Source: Firmicutes bacterium UBA5774 (lineage in GTDB: Bacteria; Bacillota; Clostridia; Peptostreptococcales; Anaerovoracaceae). From it: a DNA stretch of 64,000 nucleotides. The stretch lies in assembly GCA_002418625.1 (NCBI GenBank), contig DIEM01000042.1, positions 1-64,000 of the forward strand. Direction: 5' to 3'. Within the stretch, counting starts at the first letter, position 1, and each line of letters begins with the position of its first letter. Below, in pieces: positions 23,516-32,083 of the stretch. The notes below the pieces were generated by a model. That model searched no databases. It saw nothing but the letters and a program-made list of their open reading frames with translations, and was not told the DNA's origin. The position numbers and the translations under genes were made by a program.

Positions 23516-23674
23516 ATGTTGATTCCATTACCGGCGATCCTGACAGGTATGATCAGGTATGAAAAGCAGAAGGTAGTTCTCAAAGAGGGCGCTACACCTG
23601 AACAGCAGAAAGCCTTTGAAGAATACGCCAAAATCTTGGAACATGAGCAGAAGGAAATACTGAAGTTCGAATGA
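23516..23674 (+). CDS. Small hypothetical head-region protein
   Basis: This 52-residue protein is mostly helical and charged (TPEQQKAFEEYAKILEHEQKE). GGGAGG lies 7 nt before ATG 23516; the longer frame from 23465 is inside the previous gene. Role unknown. A terminator follows at once. Confidence 0.55.
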   Translation: MLIPLPAILTGMIRYEKQKVVLKEGATPEQQKAFEEYAKILEHEQKEILKFE

Positions 23675-23675
23675 G

Positions 23676-23701
23676 CCACCTGAGGAATCGGGTGGTTTTT
23701 T
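23676..23701 (+). terminator. Terminator after the minor capsid gene
   Basis: CCACC (23676-23680), 10-nt loop, GGTGG (23691-23695), T6. It may reduce readthrough into the scaffold and coat genes or mark a processing point. Confidence 0.75.
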
Positions 23702-23919
23702 CATGCAAGTAATTTACGAAAGGAGGTTCATCTGTGAGAAGACGGATTTGTTTTAGCAGGAGGTGATCCTTCCTATCTCGTCATGGAGCGCTGACGTAAA
23801 ACAGGCTTGTTTTTTTATGTTCAAATTCCTCGAGCTTGCCGAGGCTTAAACGCAAGCGTGCCTGGTGCGCAGAGTGGCTGCGCGTTTATAAATCAAATCT
23901 GGGGCAGGAAAGGAACGAT
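23702..23919 (+). other. Structured leader before the scaffold gene
   Basis: This 218-bp stretch has no convincing gene. It holds a strong AAAGGAGG site followed by a 10-codon GTG frame (23734-23766) whose end contains another AGGAGGTGA, a CTCG/CGAG hairpin (23829-23844) and a longer AAACGC/GCGTTT stem (23848-23887). It may be a leader that sets scaffold and coat expression. Confidence 0.4.
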
Positions 23920-24537
23920 ATGGAATTCTTGAAAGCGTTGTTCGGGGAGAAATCCCTGACCTATGACGAGCTTGCGACAGCCTTGCAAAACAGCAAGGAG
24001 ATCAAGCTCGCCAACCTGGCCGAAGGCGGCTACGTCGCCAAGGAAAAGTTCGATCAGAAAGAGACCGAGCTGAAAAACACAGCATCGCAGCTGACTGAAG
24101 CCAACAAACAGATCGAGGCCTTCAAGGGCATGGATGTGGAAGGCATCAAGGCGGCAGCGAGTGAGTGGAAAACTAAATACGAAGAGGCGCAGACGAAGGC
24201 TGAGAACGAGCTCAAGACATTGAAACTCGGGAATGCAGTTGACAAAGCGCTTATGGCAGCGAAGGTCAAGAATCCCAAGATCGCCATTGGTGCTCTTGAC
24301 ATGTCCGAGATCAAGCTCGACGGGGATGATCTGCTGGGACTGAAAGAGCAGCTTGAAAAGCTCAAAGAAACAGACGCTTATCTTTTCGACGCCGGCGATG
24401 GTGGTTCAGGCGGATCCGGCGACCAATCCGGATTCAGAGCCAACAGTGGCGGAAGCCACGGATCCGGCGGGAATCCTGATTATGACAAAATGTCAGATCA
24501 GGAATATTACGCTACAGTCATGAAGAAGAAGGAATAG
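23920..24537 (+). CDS. Scaffolding protein, Phage_GP20 type
   Basis: This 205-residue protein has a long central coiled coil (about 40-110, KEKFDQKETELKNTASQLTEANKQ), the conserved NAVDKALMAAKVKNPKIAIGALD segment and a Gly-Ser-rich tail. These mark the phage minor structural GP20/scaffold family, which shapes the prohead and leaves before DNA entry. ATG 23920 has GGAAAGGA 5-8 nt upstream; the frame from 23836 includes non-coding sequence. Confidence 0.85.
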   Translation: MEFLKALFGEKSLTYDELATALQNSKEIKLANLAEGGYVAKEKFDQKETELKNTASQLTEANKQIEAFKGMDVEGIKAAASEWKTKYEEAQTKAENELKTLKLGNAVDKALMAAKVKNPKIAIGALDMSEIKLDGDDLLGLKEQLEKLKETDAYLFDAGDGGSGGSGDQSGFRANSGGSHGSGGNPDYDKMSDQEYYATVMKKKE

Positions 24538-24564
24538 CTAATAATAGTTTGGAGGTATTAAACT

Positions 24565-25677
24565 ATGAGCAACACATTTATTTCCGTCAAAGAGATCGCG
24601 AGGAATCTCCTCCCGAGACTCATTGAAAATCTCGTTTTCCCTAACCTGATCTATAAGGACTACTCTGAAGAATTCGTCAATGGCAAAGGCGCCACGATCC
24701 AGGTGAAAAAACCTGTCATCCTGACCGCTTCTGATTTTGACGAAGGCACCGGCGTCTCTGCTCAGGCTGTCACTGAAGAATCCGTTGAGGTCACTCTCGA
24801 CAAGCTGGCGACAGTGGATGTCGAATTTGGATCTATCCAGAGAGCGACGAACGTTGATGATCTCAACAGGCTCTTCCTTGAACCTGCTGCAATCGCCCTG
24901 GCTCAGAAAATCAACTCTGATGGTCTCCTTGTCTACAAGGATATTCCGTATACCAGCGGTGTTGCCGGAACAACTCCGGACGCCCTGACGGATCTGTCTG
25001 ATGTAAGGCTGGCTCTGAACAACAAAAATGTTCCTGTCCCTGGGCGTGTCGCGATCTGGGATCCTGCCGCTGATGCAAAGTTTACCTGCATCGATGCGAT
25101 CGTCAATGCTGAAAAGGCTGGCAGCGTCCAGGCCCTCAGAGAAGGCTCGATCGGCAGGATTTTTGGTTTGGACAACTATATGTCCCAGGCCATCAAGGCT
25201 CATGCCACCGGCATCACAGCTGCCACTGCCGTGAAGGTCAATGGAGCTGTTACAGCTGGCGCAACCAAGCTGTCCATCGACGGCACCACACTGACCGGCA
25301 AGCTGGTCAAGGGCGATGTCATGACGATCGGCGGCAACAACTATGTTGTCACTGCTGACTCTGCTACTGCATCAACGAATGCGATCGCAGATGTCGAAGT
25401 CTATCCGGCTCTTCCGGCTATCGATAACGACACTGCCGTGACGCTGGTCGCCTCGCACACTGCGAATCTTGCGTTCAATCCGAGCGCCTTCGCCTTCGTT
25501 ACAAGACCGCTTGCAGCTCCGGCCGGTGTTGAGTCCTATGTGACCTCCTACAACGGCGTGACCCTCAGAGTCGTTCGCGGCTATGATATGAAGTACAAGA
25601 AGGAAATGCTGTCTATGGACGTCCTCTACGGATACAAGACCATGTATCCTGAACTGGCTGTTAGAGCCCTGGGATAA
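24565..25677 (+). CDS. Major capsid protein, P22 coat-like
   Basis: This 370-residue protein has an N-terminal arm with the P22 coat pattern (RLIENLVFPNLIYKDYSEEF, KGATIQVKKP), the E-loop (VTLDKLATVDVEFGSIQRAT) and a region near 230-300 that looks like an inserted Ig-like domain (VNGAVTAGATKLSIDGTTLTGKLVKGDVMTIGG). It builds the icosahedral head. GGAGGT precedes the ATG. Gene order after the scaffold supports the assignment. Confidence 0.9.
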   Translation: MSNTFISVKEIARNLLPRLIENLVFPNLIYKDYSEEFVNGKGATIQVKKPVILTASDFDEGTGVSAQAVTEESVEVTLDKLATVDVEFGSIQRATNVDDLNRLFLEPAAIALAQKINSDGLLVYKDIPYTSGVAGTTPDALTDLSDVRLALNNKNVPVPGRVAIWDPAADAKFTCIDAIVNAEKAGSVQALREGSIGRIFGLDNYMSQAIKAHATGITAATAVKVNGAVTAGATKLSIDGTTLTGKLVKGDVMTIGGNNYVVTADSATASTNAIADVEVYPALPAIDNDTAVTLVASHTANLAFNPSAFAFVTRPLAAPAGVESYVTSYNGVTLRVVRGYDMKYKKEMLSMDVLYGYKTMYPELAVRALG

Positions 25678-25688
25678 GGAGGTAGGGT

Positions 25689-26021
25689 ATGGCTTACGCT
25701 GATTATTCCTATTACACGGGAACCTATAAAGGTAACTCCATACCCGAAGCCGATTTCGACAGGCTGATCACTCGTGCGAGCAGCTATCTTGACAAGGTCG
25801 CTGAGGATCTTGATTCTTCCTCGACAAGCGTCATGATGGCTGCCTGCGCGGTAGCTGAAGCTTGGCAGAAGAACGAACAGGGTGGAGAACTCGCAAGCCA
25901 GTCGGTGGGCCCCTGGTCCAGATCGTATCAGACGAAAGAAGTAAAGTCCGACAGTGATCGGCTCTTTGAAGCAGCACAGCTGTATCTCGGAAGTCTGGTC
26001 GGAAGGGTTCGGTGGTGCTGA
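25689..26021 (+). CDS. Head-tail connector (gp6/SPP1 gp15-like)
   Basis: This 110-residue helical protein begins YADYSYYTGTYKGNSIPEADFDRLITRASSYLD, the typical start of head completion adaptors that bind below the portal. Ends with the start of the next gene overlapping. Assignment is from pattern and position. Confidence 0.75.
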   Translation: MAYADYSYYTGTYKGNSIPEADFDRLITRASSYLDKVAEDLDSSSTSVMMAACAVAEAWQKNEQGGELASQSVGPWSRSYQTKEVKSDSDRLFEAAQLYLGSLVGRVRWC

Positions 26022-26422
26022 TGTTTCCGCATACCGTGACGATCTATAACAAATATAAGGACGGTTCGACCGAGAAATGGCAGCGGACCGTCCTTGAAGG
26101 CGTCTTCTGGGACAGCTCGAAAGGCGCGATCATGAGAAAAGCCGGTGTTACAGCTGCGGACGGACTGCAGTTGATCATACCTCTTTCTGTTGATTCCGGA
26201 ATAGCAACATACATGAAGCCTAAAGCCTGGGCCGCTCTTGAAGTTAAATCTGAAAACTGGACCATCCAGAGCGGCGATGTCGTGGTCCTCGGTGACATAG
26301 CCTATGAGGTCGTAACCAGCTCAAAGGAGCTGCAGGCCTACGATGACGTGATGATCGTCTCAAATGTCGACACCCGGGATTATGGCGGAGAAATGGCCCA
26401 TTATGAGGTGACAGGAAAATGA
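26012..26422 (+). CDS. Head-tail stopper-like protein
   Basis: This protein of up to 136 residues is beta-rich (FPHTVTIYNKYKDGSTEKWQRTVLEGVFW, then GDVVVLGDIAYEV), matching the SPP1 gp16/minor capsid group that seals the head after packaging. GTG 26012 and ATG 26021 (overlapping the previous TGA) are both possible starts. Confidence 0.7.
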   Translation: MVLMFPHTVTIYNKYKDGSTEKWQRTVLEGVFWDSSKGAIMRKAGVTAADGLQLIIPLSVDSGIATYMKPKAWAALEVKSENWTIQSGDVVVLGDIAYEVVTSSKELQAYDDVMIVSNVDTRDYGGEMAHYEVTGK

Positions 26423-26856
26423 AAATCGTAACGCCAAGAGGAACAGTATATCACAAGACTGGCAAAAACGGGGCGGTCAATACTGTGTTGAAATGGGATC
26501 CAGACTTCGATGACAAATGGGCAGATCATTATGATAAAGCCCAGGTGTTCATTGATAACGAGGTCCTTCGGCTCAGCGATCCTTATATCCCGATGCAGAC
26601 TGGCATGTTGAAAAGGCTCGGCATTCTTGGCACGATCCCAGGCCGTGGAGAGGTTATCTGGAAAGGACCTTATGCCAGGTACCTTTATTACGGCAAGCTG
26701 ATGGTGGGCAGAGCCCCGAAGAGGCTGACAAATACAGATCTCACTTTCCACGGGGCTCCCAAGCGCGGAGCCCTTTGGTTTGAGAGAATGAAAAAGGACA
26801 AGCTCGGCGTGATCCGGGCTGGTGTAGGTAAGATAATCGGAGGTGGAACGAAATGA
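26419..26856 (+). CDS. Minor capsid / tail completion protein (gp10-like)
   Basis: This 145-residue protein holds DPYIPMQTGMLKRLGILGTIPGRGEVIWKGPYARYLYYGK (about 52-95), the conserved core of gp10/minor-capsid tail completion proteins: P-x3-G-L then PYA-x2-x-Y. It joins tail to head in the assembly line. It overlaps both neighbours by 4 nt. Confidence 0.8.
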   Translation: MKIVTPRGTVYHKTGKNGAVNTVLKWDPDFDDKWADHYDKAQVFIDNEVLRLSDPYIPMQTGMLKRLGILGTIPGRGEVIWKGPYARYLYYGKLMVGRAPKRLTNTDLTFHGAPKRGALWFERMKKDKLGVIRAGVGKIIGGGTK

Positions 26857-27275
26857 GTTTAGTGAAATCCCTGCAGACGTTTCTTGAAACCTATGACGGG
26901 ATGGAGATCAAGCCGATCTCTGGAATAAAGACTGACGCCACTAGCGAAAGCTTCTCCGATTATGCGCTGGCGCCCGCCGGGAACGGCAAGACCTTCACAG
27001 ATATCGTCGGTAATCGCCGGTATGAAAATAATTATGTGTTCTATGCCAAGGAAGCAGTTGCGGATGAGGTCAATCGAGCAGACAATTATGATTTTCTCGA
27101 GAATTTCTCGGAATGGCTCGAAGAGCAAGGTGAAGCCAGCACATATCCAACGCTTCCTGACGGTTATGAAGTCTTAGATCTTGAGGTTTCGAATGCAATG
27201 CTGTTCGAGATCGAGGAGAGCGGCGCCGGTCTCTACCAGGTGCAGCTGAAACTTATTTTTATGAAAAGGAGATAG
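26853..27275 (+). CDS. Tail terminator-like minor capsid protein
   Basis: This 140-residue protein resembles bacteriophage minor capsid protein 3/tail terminators: long N-terminal helix, ALAPAGNGKTFTDIVGNRRYENNYVFYAK, FLENFSEWLEEQ and a C-terminal beta strand GAGLYQVQLKLIF. It would cap the tail tube. Position between gp10-like and tail tube genes agrees. Confidence 0.75.
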   Translation: MSLVKSLQTFLETYDGMEIKPISGIKTDATSESFSDYALAPAGNGKTFTDIVGNRRYENNYVFYAKEAVADEVNRADNYDFLENFSEWLEEQGEASTYPTLPDGYEVLDLEVSNAMLFEIEESGAGLYQVQLKLIFMKRR

Positions 27276-27277
27276 AG

Positions 27278-27751
27278 ATGTCGAAGATTAAAAGAAAACA
27301 GTTTGCGACATACATCCAGGCGCAGACATCGACGCCCTCGTATGTGCTGCTCGGTACGGATCTCGAGGAGCTGAGCATCGAAATGAACGCCAATGTGGTC
27401 AAAACGGCCAACATCCTCGGCGAAACGTCGGTCAGCATCGACAAGTATGAGAAGCAATCATCTGTCGAGCCGTTCAAGGCAGACAGCGGAGATGATCTTT
27501 TCACTTGGCTGAAGGAGATCATTGACGGTGATCAGACACTCAGCGATCTGGAGACGAACGTCGTCCACGTGGATCTTTACGCAACGCCGACGGTCGATGC
27601 ATATCCAGCATATAAGGAGAATGTCGTCGTTGAAGTCGTATCATACGGCGGCAATACCGAAGCCTTCCAGATCCCGTTCAATATCCATTACACGGGTGTC
27701 AGAGTCGCGGGGACATTCAATCCGACAACGAAAACATTTACTGCGGCTTAA
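27278..27751 (+). CDS. Major tail (tube) protein
   Basis: This 157-residue protein is beta-rich (YVLLGTDLEELSIEMNANVVKTANILGET, about 23-51) and sits just before the two tail-assembly chaperone genes and the tape measure, the universal position of the tube protein. The sequence pattern matches short tube proteins of A118-like phages. Confidence 0.8.
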   Translation: MSKIKRKQFATYIQAQTSTPSYVLLGTDLEELSIEMNANVVKTANILGETSVSIDKYEKQSSVEPFKADSGDDLFTWLKEIIDGDQTLSDLETNVVHVDLYATPTVDAYPAYKENVVVEVVSYGGNTEAFQIPFNIHYTGVRVAGTFNPTTKTFTAA

Positions 27752-27768
27752 GAATGGAGTGATGACTC

Positions 27769-28218
27769 ATGCAGAGTTTAAATTTTGATACCGGTTTGAT
27801 CGTGCTCAGTATCAATAATGATGAGAGCAAGACAATATCCTTCAATCCCAAGGACGTGAACTTCGCCAACAGATTTTATGAATTGATTCAGGATTTCAAA
27901 TCGAAGGAAGGCGAGATGCTTGAACGTGCGAAGGCGCTTGACAGCCAGACTGATTTGGACAATGACGGGATTCCCGTGAACCTTCCGGATGTTTTTTCTT
28001 TCACGGAAGAACTCGATAGTTATTTCAAAGGCCAGATCGATCATATCTTTGGCGCTGGGACAAGCGAAACTTGTTTTGGATCTATTAACGTCATGAGCGC
28101 TGATCACAAAGGCCGGATGATCTTTGAAAACTTCCTGAACGCCCTCTCGCCATATATCATGGCCGAACGGCAGAAGAAAGTCGGCAAGTACACGGAGAAA
28201 TATCTGAAGAGGAAGTAA
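27769..28218 (+). CDS. Tail assembly chaperone, first
   Basis: This 149-residue protein (NFDTGLIVLSINNDESKTISFNPKDVNFANRFYELI at the start, acidic middle) matches small chaperones encoded before tape measure genes. I see no slippery sequence joining it to the next frame, which instead has its own start 2 nt later. Confidence 0.7.
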   Translation: MQSLNFDTGLIVLSINNDESKTISFNPKDVNFANRFYELIQDFKSKEGEMLERAKALDSQTDLDNDGIPVNLPDVFSFTEELDSYFKGQIDHIFGAGTSETCFGSINVMSADHKGRMIFENFLNALSPYIMAERQKKVGKYTEKYLKRK

Positions 28219-28220
28219 GG

Positions 28221-28799
28221 ATGCAGAACGATTATATCGGAACCCTGCAGACGTCGATCAATGTCGCAGGCAGGGAATATAAAATCAGACATGATTTCAG
28301 GCCCTGCCTCGACATTATGATCATGTTCGAAGATCTGGATCTGACCGACAATGAAAAGATGGTCGGTATGCTCCGAATTATCTATGAAGACGAAAACGTG
28401 CCGCTATGCGATGAATCTGTGGAAAAGGCGGTGAGGTTCCTGAATATGGGGAACGGACCTTCCCGGGGCAGATCCGCGAACTATGGGACGCTTTATACCT
28501 GGTCCCAGGACAGCATTTATATATTTGCGGCCATCGACCGCGTTCTCGGGTATTCAAGCCGTCGCTGCGAATATTTGCACTGGTGGGAATTCATGGGCGC
28601 CTTTCTGGAGATCGGGGAGTGCACATTCTCCAATATCGTGCATCTTCGAAAACAAAAGAAAAAGGGTAAGCTCACGAAGGAAGAGAAAGAATACTGGAAC
28701 GAGAACATCGATACTCTTGAGCTGCAGGAGCGGCTCACCTATGACGAACAGTTACAGCTTGAAAGATTTCTGCAGCTGGCGAAAGGAGGCGGAAGCTAA
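28221..28799 (+). CDS. Bacteriophage Gp15 family, second tail assembly chaperone
   Basis: This 192-residue protein shows the Gp15 pattern: REYKIRHDFRPCLDIMIMFEDLDLTDNEKM (about 18-47), WSQDSIYIFAAI and YLHWWEFMGAF. Gp15 proteins bind the tape measure during tail assembly. Its TAATG end overlaps the tape measure start. Confidence 0.85.
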   Translation: MQNDYIGTLQTSINVAGREYKIRHDFRPCLDIMIMFEDLDLTDNEKMVGMLRIIYEDENVPLCDESVEKAVRFLNMGNGPSRGRSANYGTLYTWSQDSIYIFAAIDRVLGYSSRRCEYLHWWEFMGAFLEIGECTFSNIVHLRKQKKKGKLTKEEKEYWNENIDTLELQERLTYDEQLQLERFLQLAKGGGS

Positions 28800-30325
28800 T
28801 GGCCGGAAGATATGACGGATCAATCATATTCGACACAAAAGTCGATTCATCAGGGTTCAATGCGGGGACGAAGGGCCTCTCCAAAGGGCTGTCCGGTGTT
28901 TCCGGATCGCTTCAGAATGTCGCTCTCGGAATCGGATCTGCTTTTTCTGTCGGTGCTGTCGTTGGCTTCACCAAGGGTGTCATTGAATCGACTGCTGAGT
29001 TGGAGGCCATGAGATCCCAATTTGGGCAGGTATTCAAGGGATCTGAGGGCGAGGACGCTTTGGCAGCGCTCAATGATCAAGCAGAGGATCTCGGGATTCA
29101 CACGGACAGGCTGATGGGTGTCTATAATAAATTCGGTGGCCAGGTTAAAGGTGCCGGAATGGAAGCCTCTCAGGCACTTGAAGCCACGACGAAGGCGACT
29201 TCACTTGCGGCAGATGCCGCGGCATTCTATGACACTTCTATGGAAGATGCCAGCGCAAATCTGGCCAGCTTCATGAAGGGGAATTTTGAAGCCGGCGACT
29301 CGATCGGCGTGTTCACCAGCGCAAAGCAAATGGATGTCCGAGCAAATGAACAGTATGGGAAGTCTTGGGCTGATTTGAATGAGTCTGAACGGCAGTATTT
29401 GCTCCTGGATACAGTATCAAAGACTTACGAGATGAACGGAGCAATGGGACAGGCCAAGAGAGAATCCGACAGCTGGGCGAACGTGACAGGAAACTTGCAG
29501 GCGACATGGAAAAACTTTCTCGAAATAGTCGGGAAACCGACGCTTTCCGTAGCCACGAAAGTAGTAAAAGGACTGACGACCAAGCTTGAAGCACTTGGTA
29601 AGATTATCAAAGCGCACCCAGTCCTCTTCAAGACGATCGCGATAATCATAGGCATCCTGGCGGCCGGGATTCTGGCACTCAACATCGCTATGGGAACCGC
29701 CGCCATCGTCATGGGTCTCGTCACGACAGCTGCGACTGTTCTAGGAGGCGTCATTGCCTTTTTGACCAGCCCGATAGGATTGATCATTCTGGCCATCGGA
29801 GCCGTGATTGCGATCGGATATCTTCTAATCAAGCACTGGGACGAGGTGAAGGCATTTTTCGCCGCGGTCTGGGAAGCCATCAAAGTTGCCTTCAGTTCAG
29901 CGATTGACAACATCGTTGCGATAGGATCCCGGATTATTGAATTCTTTTCTGGTTTGCCCAAGAAACTTTTCGACTGCGGAGTCAACCTGATCAAAGGCCT
30001 ATGGGACGGTATCGCCTCAAAAGTGACCTGGATCATGGATAAGATCAAGGGCTTTGCCAGCGGGATCACCAAAAAGGTTAAGGATGTTCTCGGGATCCAC
30101 TCACCCAGCAGAGTTTTTGAAGGCATCGGAAAGAACATGGCCCTCGGAATGGAAGCTGGTCTTGGAACCGTGGCGCTGCCCTCGATGGCGTTTGAACGGA
30201 ATACGACGATCAGGCATACCTTTGATGATATAACCATAAGAGGAGTCAATAACAAGGGTGAATTCGTGGCGGCGCAGACTGTCGTTATGGATTCCTTTGA
30301 TTTCGCTAGGGCACAGAGGAGGTAG
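28799..30325 (+). CDS. Tape measure protein
   Basis: This 508-residue protein has an Ala/Gly/Ser-rich N-terminus (SGVSGSLQNVALGIGSAFSVGA), a hydrophobic block of several helices (about 276-345) and the common end IHSPSRVFEGIGKNMALGMEAG. It sets tail length; at about 0.15 nm per residue it predicts a short siphovirus tail near 75 nm. The membrane-active block may help DNA cross the cell membrane. Confidence 0.9.
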   Translation: MAGRYDGSIIFDTKVDSSGFNAGTKGLSKGLSGVSGSLQNVALGIGSAFSVGAVVGFTKGVIESTAELEAMRSQFGQVFKGSEGEDALAALNDQAEDLGIHTDRLMGVYNKFGGQVKGAGMEASQALEATTKATSLAADAAAFYDTSMEDASANLASFMKGNFEAGDSIGVFTSAKQMDVRANEQYGKSWADLNESERQYLLLDTVSKTYEMNGAMGQAKRESDSWANVTGNLQATWKNFLEIVGKPTLSVATKVVKGLTTKLEALGKIIKAHPVLFKTIAIIIGILAAGILALNIAMGTAAIVMGLVTTAATVLGGVIAFLTSPIGLIILAIGAVIAIGYLLIKHWDEVKAFFAAVWEAIKVAFSSAIDNIVAIGSRIIEFFSGLPKKLFDCGVNLIKGLWDGIASKVTWIMDKIKGFASGITKKVKDVLGIHSPSRVFEGIGKNMALGMEAGLGTVALPSMAFERNTTIRHTFDDITIRGVNNKGEFVAAQTVVMDSFDFARAQRR

Positions 30326-30328
30326 ATT

Positions 30329-30670
30329 ATGTCGACATACTTCAAAAATGCGAGCAACGAAGAAATCGATGTCTTCCTCGTTGATGTCAAGAAGATCCCG
30401 GTGCTCCACGAATCGAACGGGACGTTGCTTAATGGAGAGTGGTTCGTCCAGACGATTGGAACTAGAGCCTATAAGCTCGCCGTTCAGCTCACCTGTTCGA
30501 AGGATGTCCTCGATGAGATCCTGGAATATGCTTACACCAAAGAGCAGCTGTCGATCTCGTTCATAGATGGCAATCAGACTGGCATGATTTTGGGAGACCC
30601 GAGTTATGAGGTATATCTGAAAGGCACTACGCCCTATTACTTTGTCGACTTCGAACTGGCGGTGATCTGA
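30329..30670 (+). CDS. Small tail protein after the tape measure
   Basis: This 113-residue beta-rich protein occupies the slot of small tail-tip proteins. LHESNGTLLNGEWFVQTIGTRAYKLAVQL suggests a LysM-less tail hub component. No family can be named with confidence. Confidence 0.6.
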   Translation: MSTYFKNASNEEIDVFLVDVKKIPVLHESNGTLLNGEWFVQTIGTRAYKLAVQLTCSKDVLDEILEYAYTKEQLSISFIDGNQTGMILGDPSYEVYLKGTTPYYFVDFELAVI

Positions 30671-30671
30671 T

Positions 30672-31544
30672 ATGTATAACCTTGAATCAACACTCCAAGA
30701 ACGGTTCGGCAGTAGAATCCAGACCAAAGCGAACAACAACGACCCCAGGCCGCTTGTATACATTACCAGGAACAGAACGGCGATTACCTCACAAAGATAC
30801 TGGGAGAAGCAGATGATCACTGACACGGTCGGAACAAGGTCCAGTACCGCCGTCCGGCGTCCGGAAGGATCATTCCTTGGCGACATGATATTCACGGCAC
30901 AAGTGGAAAACGGCACTGCAATGATCAGGTACGCAGCGCCACGGAACAATATTGCCGATATGGTCTGGACGGAGCTTGCGACGATCACAAATATATCAGA
31001 GCTTTCAATCATGTTCGACGGCATTATGAAGATCCACGAGGACAAGGTCGAGGCATATACCGTCGGAGAACTCCCAGTGATGTTCTTTGTTGACACATCC
31101 GGCAGCCTGAAGATGCGGAATATGGACGACGTTGAGTCGGTGGACATCACAATTTCAGATGATGCGGTCAATGTGGCCAGTGTCAGGGGTCTATACTCCG
31201 AAGCGGCGAACGTCAATGATGGCATCTGGTGCTTTTACACAAACAGCGAAGGCGAGCTTTGGGAAGCACGGATCGTCGACTATGAGGTTGCGGAGCTGAA
31301 CCAGATCACGATGCTGCCGACTGGTGTCACAAGCTGGATCGATGTGTGGGTCGGGACGACATTCGACTATCGAATCGTGCTGCAACTGAAAGGCGACGAT
31401 GGAAAAGTCTATACACTGATCAGCAAGAGCAGGCCGAGCGGATATAGCTTTCTTGAATATGTAAGATTATCTAAAATTAAAATATCCGGCGTTATTGGCC
31501 TCACGCAACCGACGCTCTTAAGCATTGATAATGTGGAGGTGTGA
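30672..31544 (+). CDS. Tail structural protein, possible distal tail component
   Basis: This 290-residue beta-rich protein starts YNLESTLQERFGSRIQTKANNNDPRPLVYITRNR and ends in a segment that reads like a lectin or carbohydrate-binding sandwich (SYGFLEYVRLSKIKISG-type strands). It sits between the tail tip and fibre genes. Function is inferred from place only. Confidence 0.6.
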   Translation: MYNLESTLQERFGSRIQTKANNNDPRPLVYITRNRTAITSQRYWEKQMITDTVGTRSSTAVRRPEGSFLGDMIFTAQVENGTAMIRYAAPRNNIADMVWTELATITNISELSIMFDGIMKIHEDKVEAYTVGELPVMFFVDTSGSLKMRNMDDVESVDITISDDAVNVASVRGLYSEAANVNDGIWCFYTNSEGELWEARIVDYEVAELNQITMLPTGVTSWIDVWVGTTFDYRIVLQLKGDDGKVYTLISKSRPSGYSFLEYVRLSKIKISGVIGLTQPTLLSIDNVEV

Positions 31545-31546
31545 GC

Positions 31547-32068
31547 ATGGGAGACTATGGAAAACGAATCAAGCTTACATTTGACCGGAGAGTCTCTCAT
31601 CTGTCCGACGCAGAACTGACAAAATTCAGATTTGTGAGCACATATGGAGACTTCCTATATCCAATCGCAATCTCTTTCGGTGAGACGGAAAATATCATCA
31701 ATCTTGACTTTGCCGACTTCAACAACATTGTCGAACCGGCAAGCCTTGAGTGCATTGGGTGCATTGCGATGGGGAGTCTTGACCTTCCGTTTGATCCATT
31801 CACCGTCCATGCCCCACTTCACGACTTGAGGCCCACCGGTGAATATGAATACATCCTGTTGAGTGATATCGCAGTGGCTGGTGTCATACAAGAGGCCTTT
31901 GACGGCAAAGTCTATGCGTCGGAATATGTTCTGCTTTCATCGATTGATGTGAGTGCTGACTTCAATTCAATTTCATATAGTCAGAGATATACTGACACCG
32001 CCTATGTCAAACTGAACACCATCGCGATTGCCGGTCAGTATTGTGATATCAATGGCAATCCACTATAA
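31547..32068 (+). CDS. Tail protein of unknown role
   Basis: This 173-residue protein is beta-rich with two similar strands near its end (EYEYILLSDIAVAG and SEYVLLSSIDVSA, then AYVKLNTIAIAGQY), so it contains a small repeat. GGAGGTG is 6 nt before ATG 31547; GTG 31541 is the alternative. Confidence 0.6.
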   Translation: MGDYGKRIKLTFDRRVSHLSDAELTKFRFVSTYGDFLYPIAISFGETENIINLDFADFNNIVEPASLECIGCIAMGSLDLPFDPFTVHAPLHDLRPTGEYEYILLSDIAVAGVIQEAFDGKVYASEYVLLSSIDVSADFNSISYSQRYTDTAYVKLNTIAIAGQYCDINGNPL

Positions 32069-32083
32069 GAGAGGAGATCTCAA

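Noticed and set aside
27769..28799. Programmed frameshift between the two tail chaperone genes
   Set aside because: No slippery heptamer was found at the junction and the second gene has its own start.
29425..31225. Long reverse-strand ORFs (321 and 374 codons) opposite tape measure and tail genes
   Set aside because: They mirror well-supported forward genes, have no ribosome sites and no protein family pattern.
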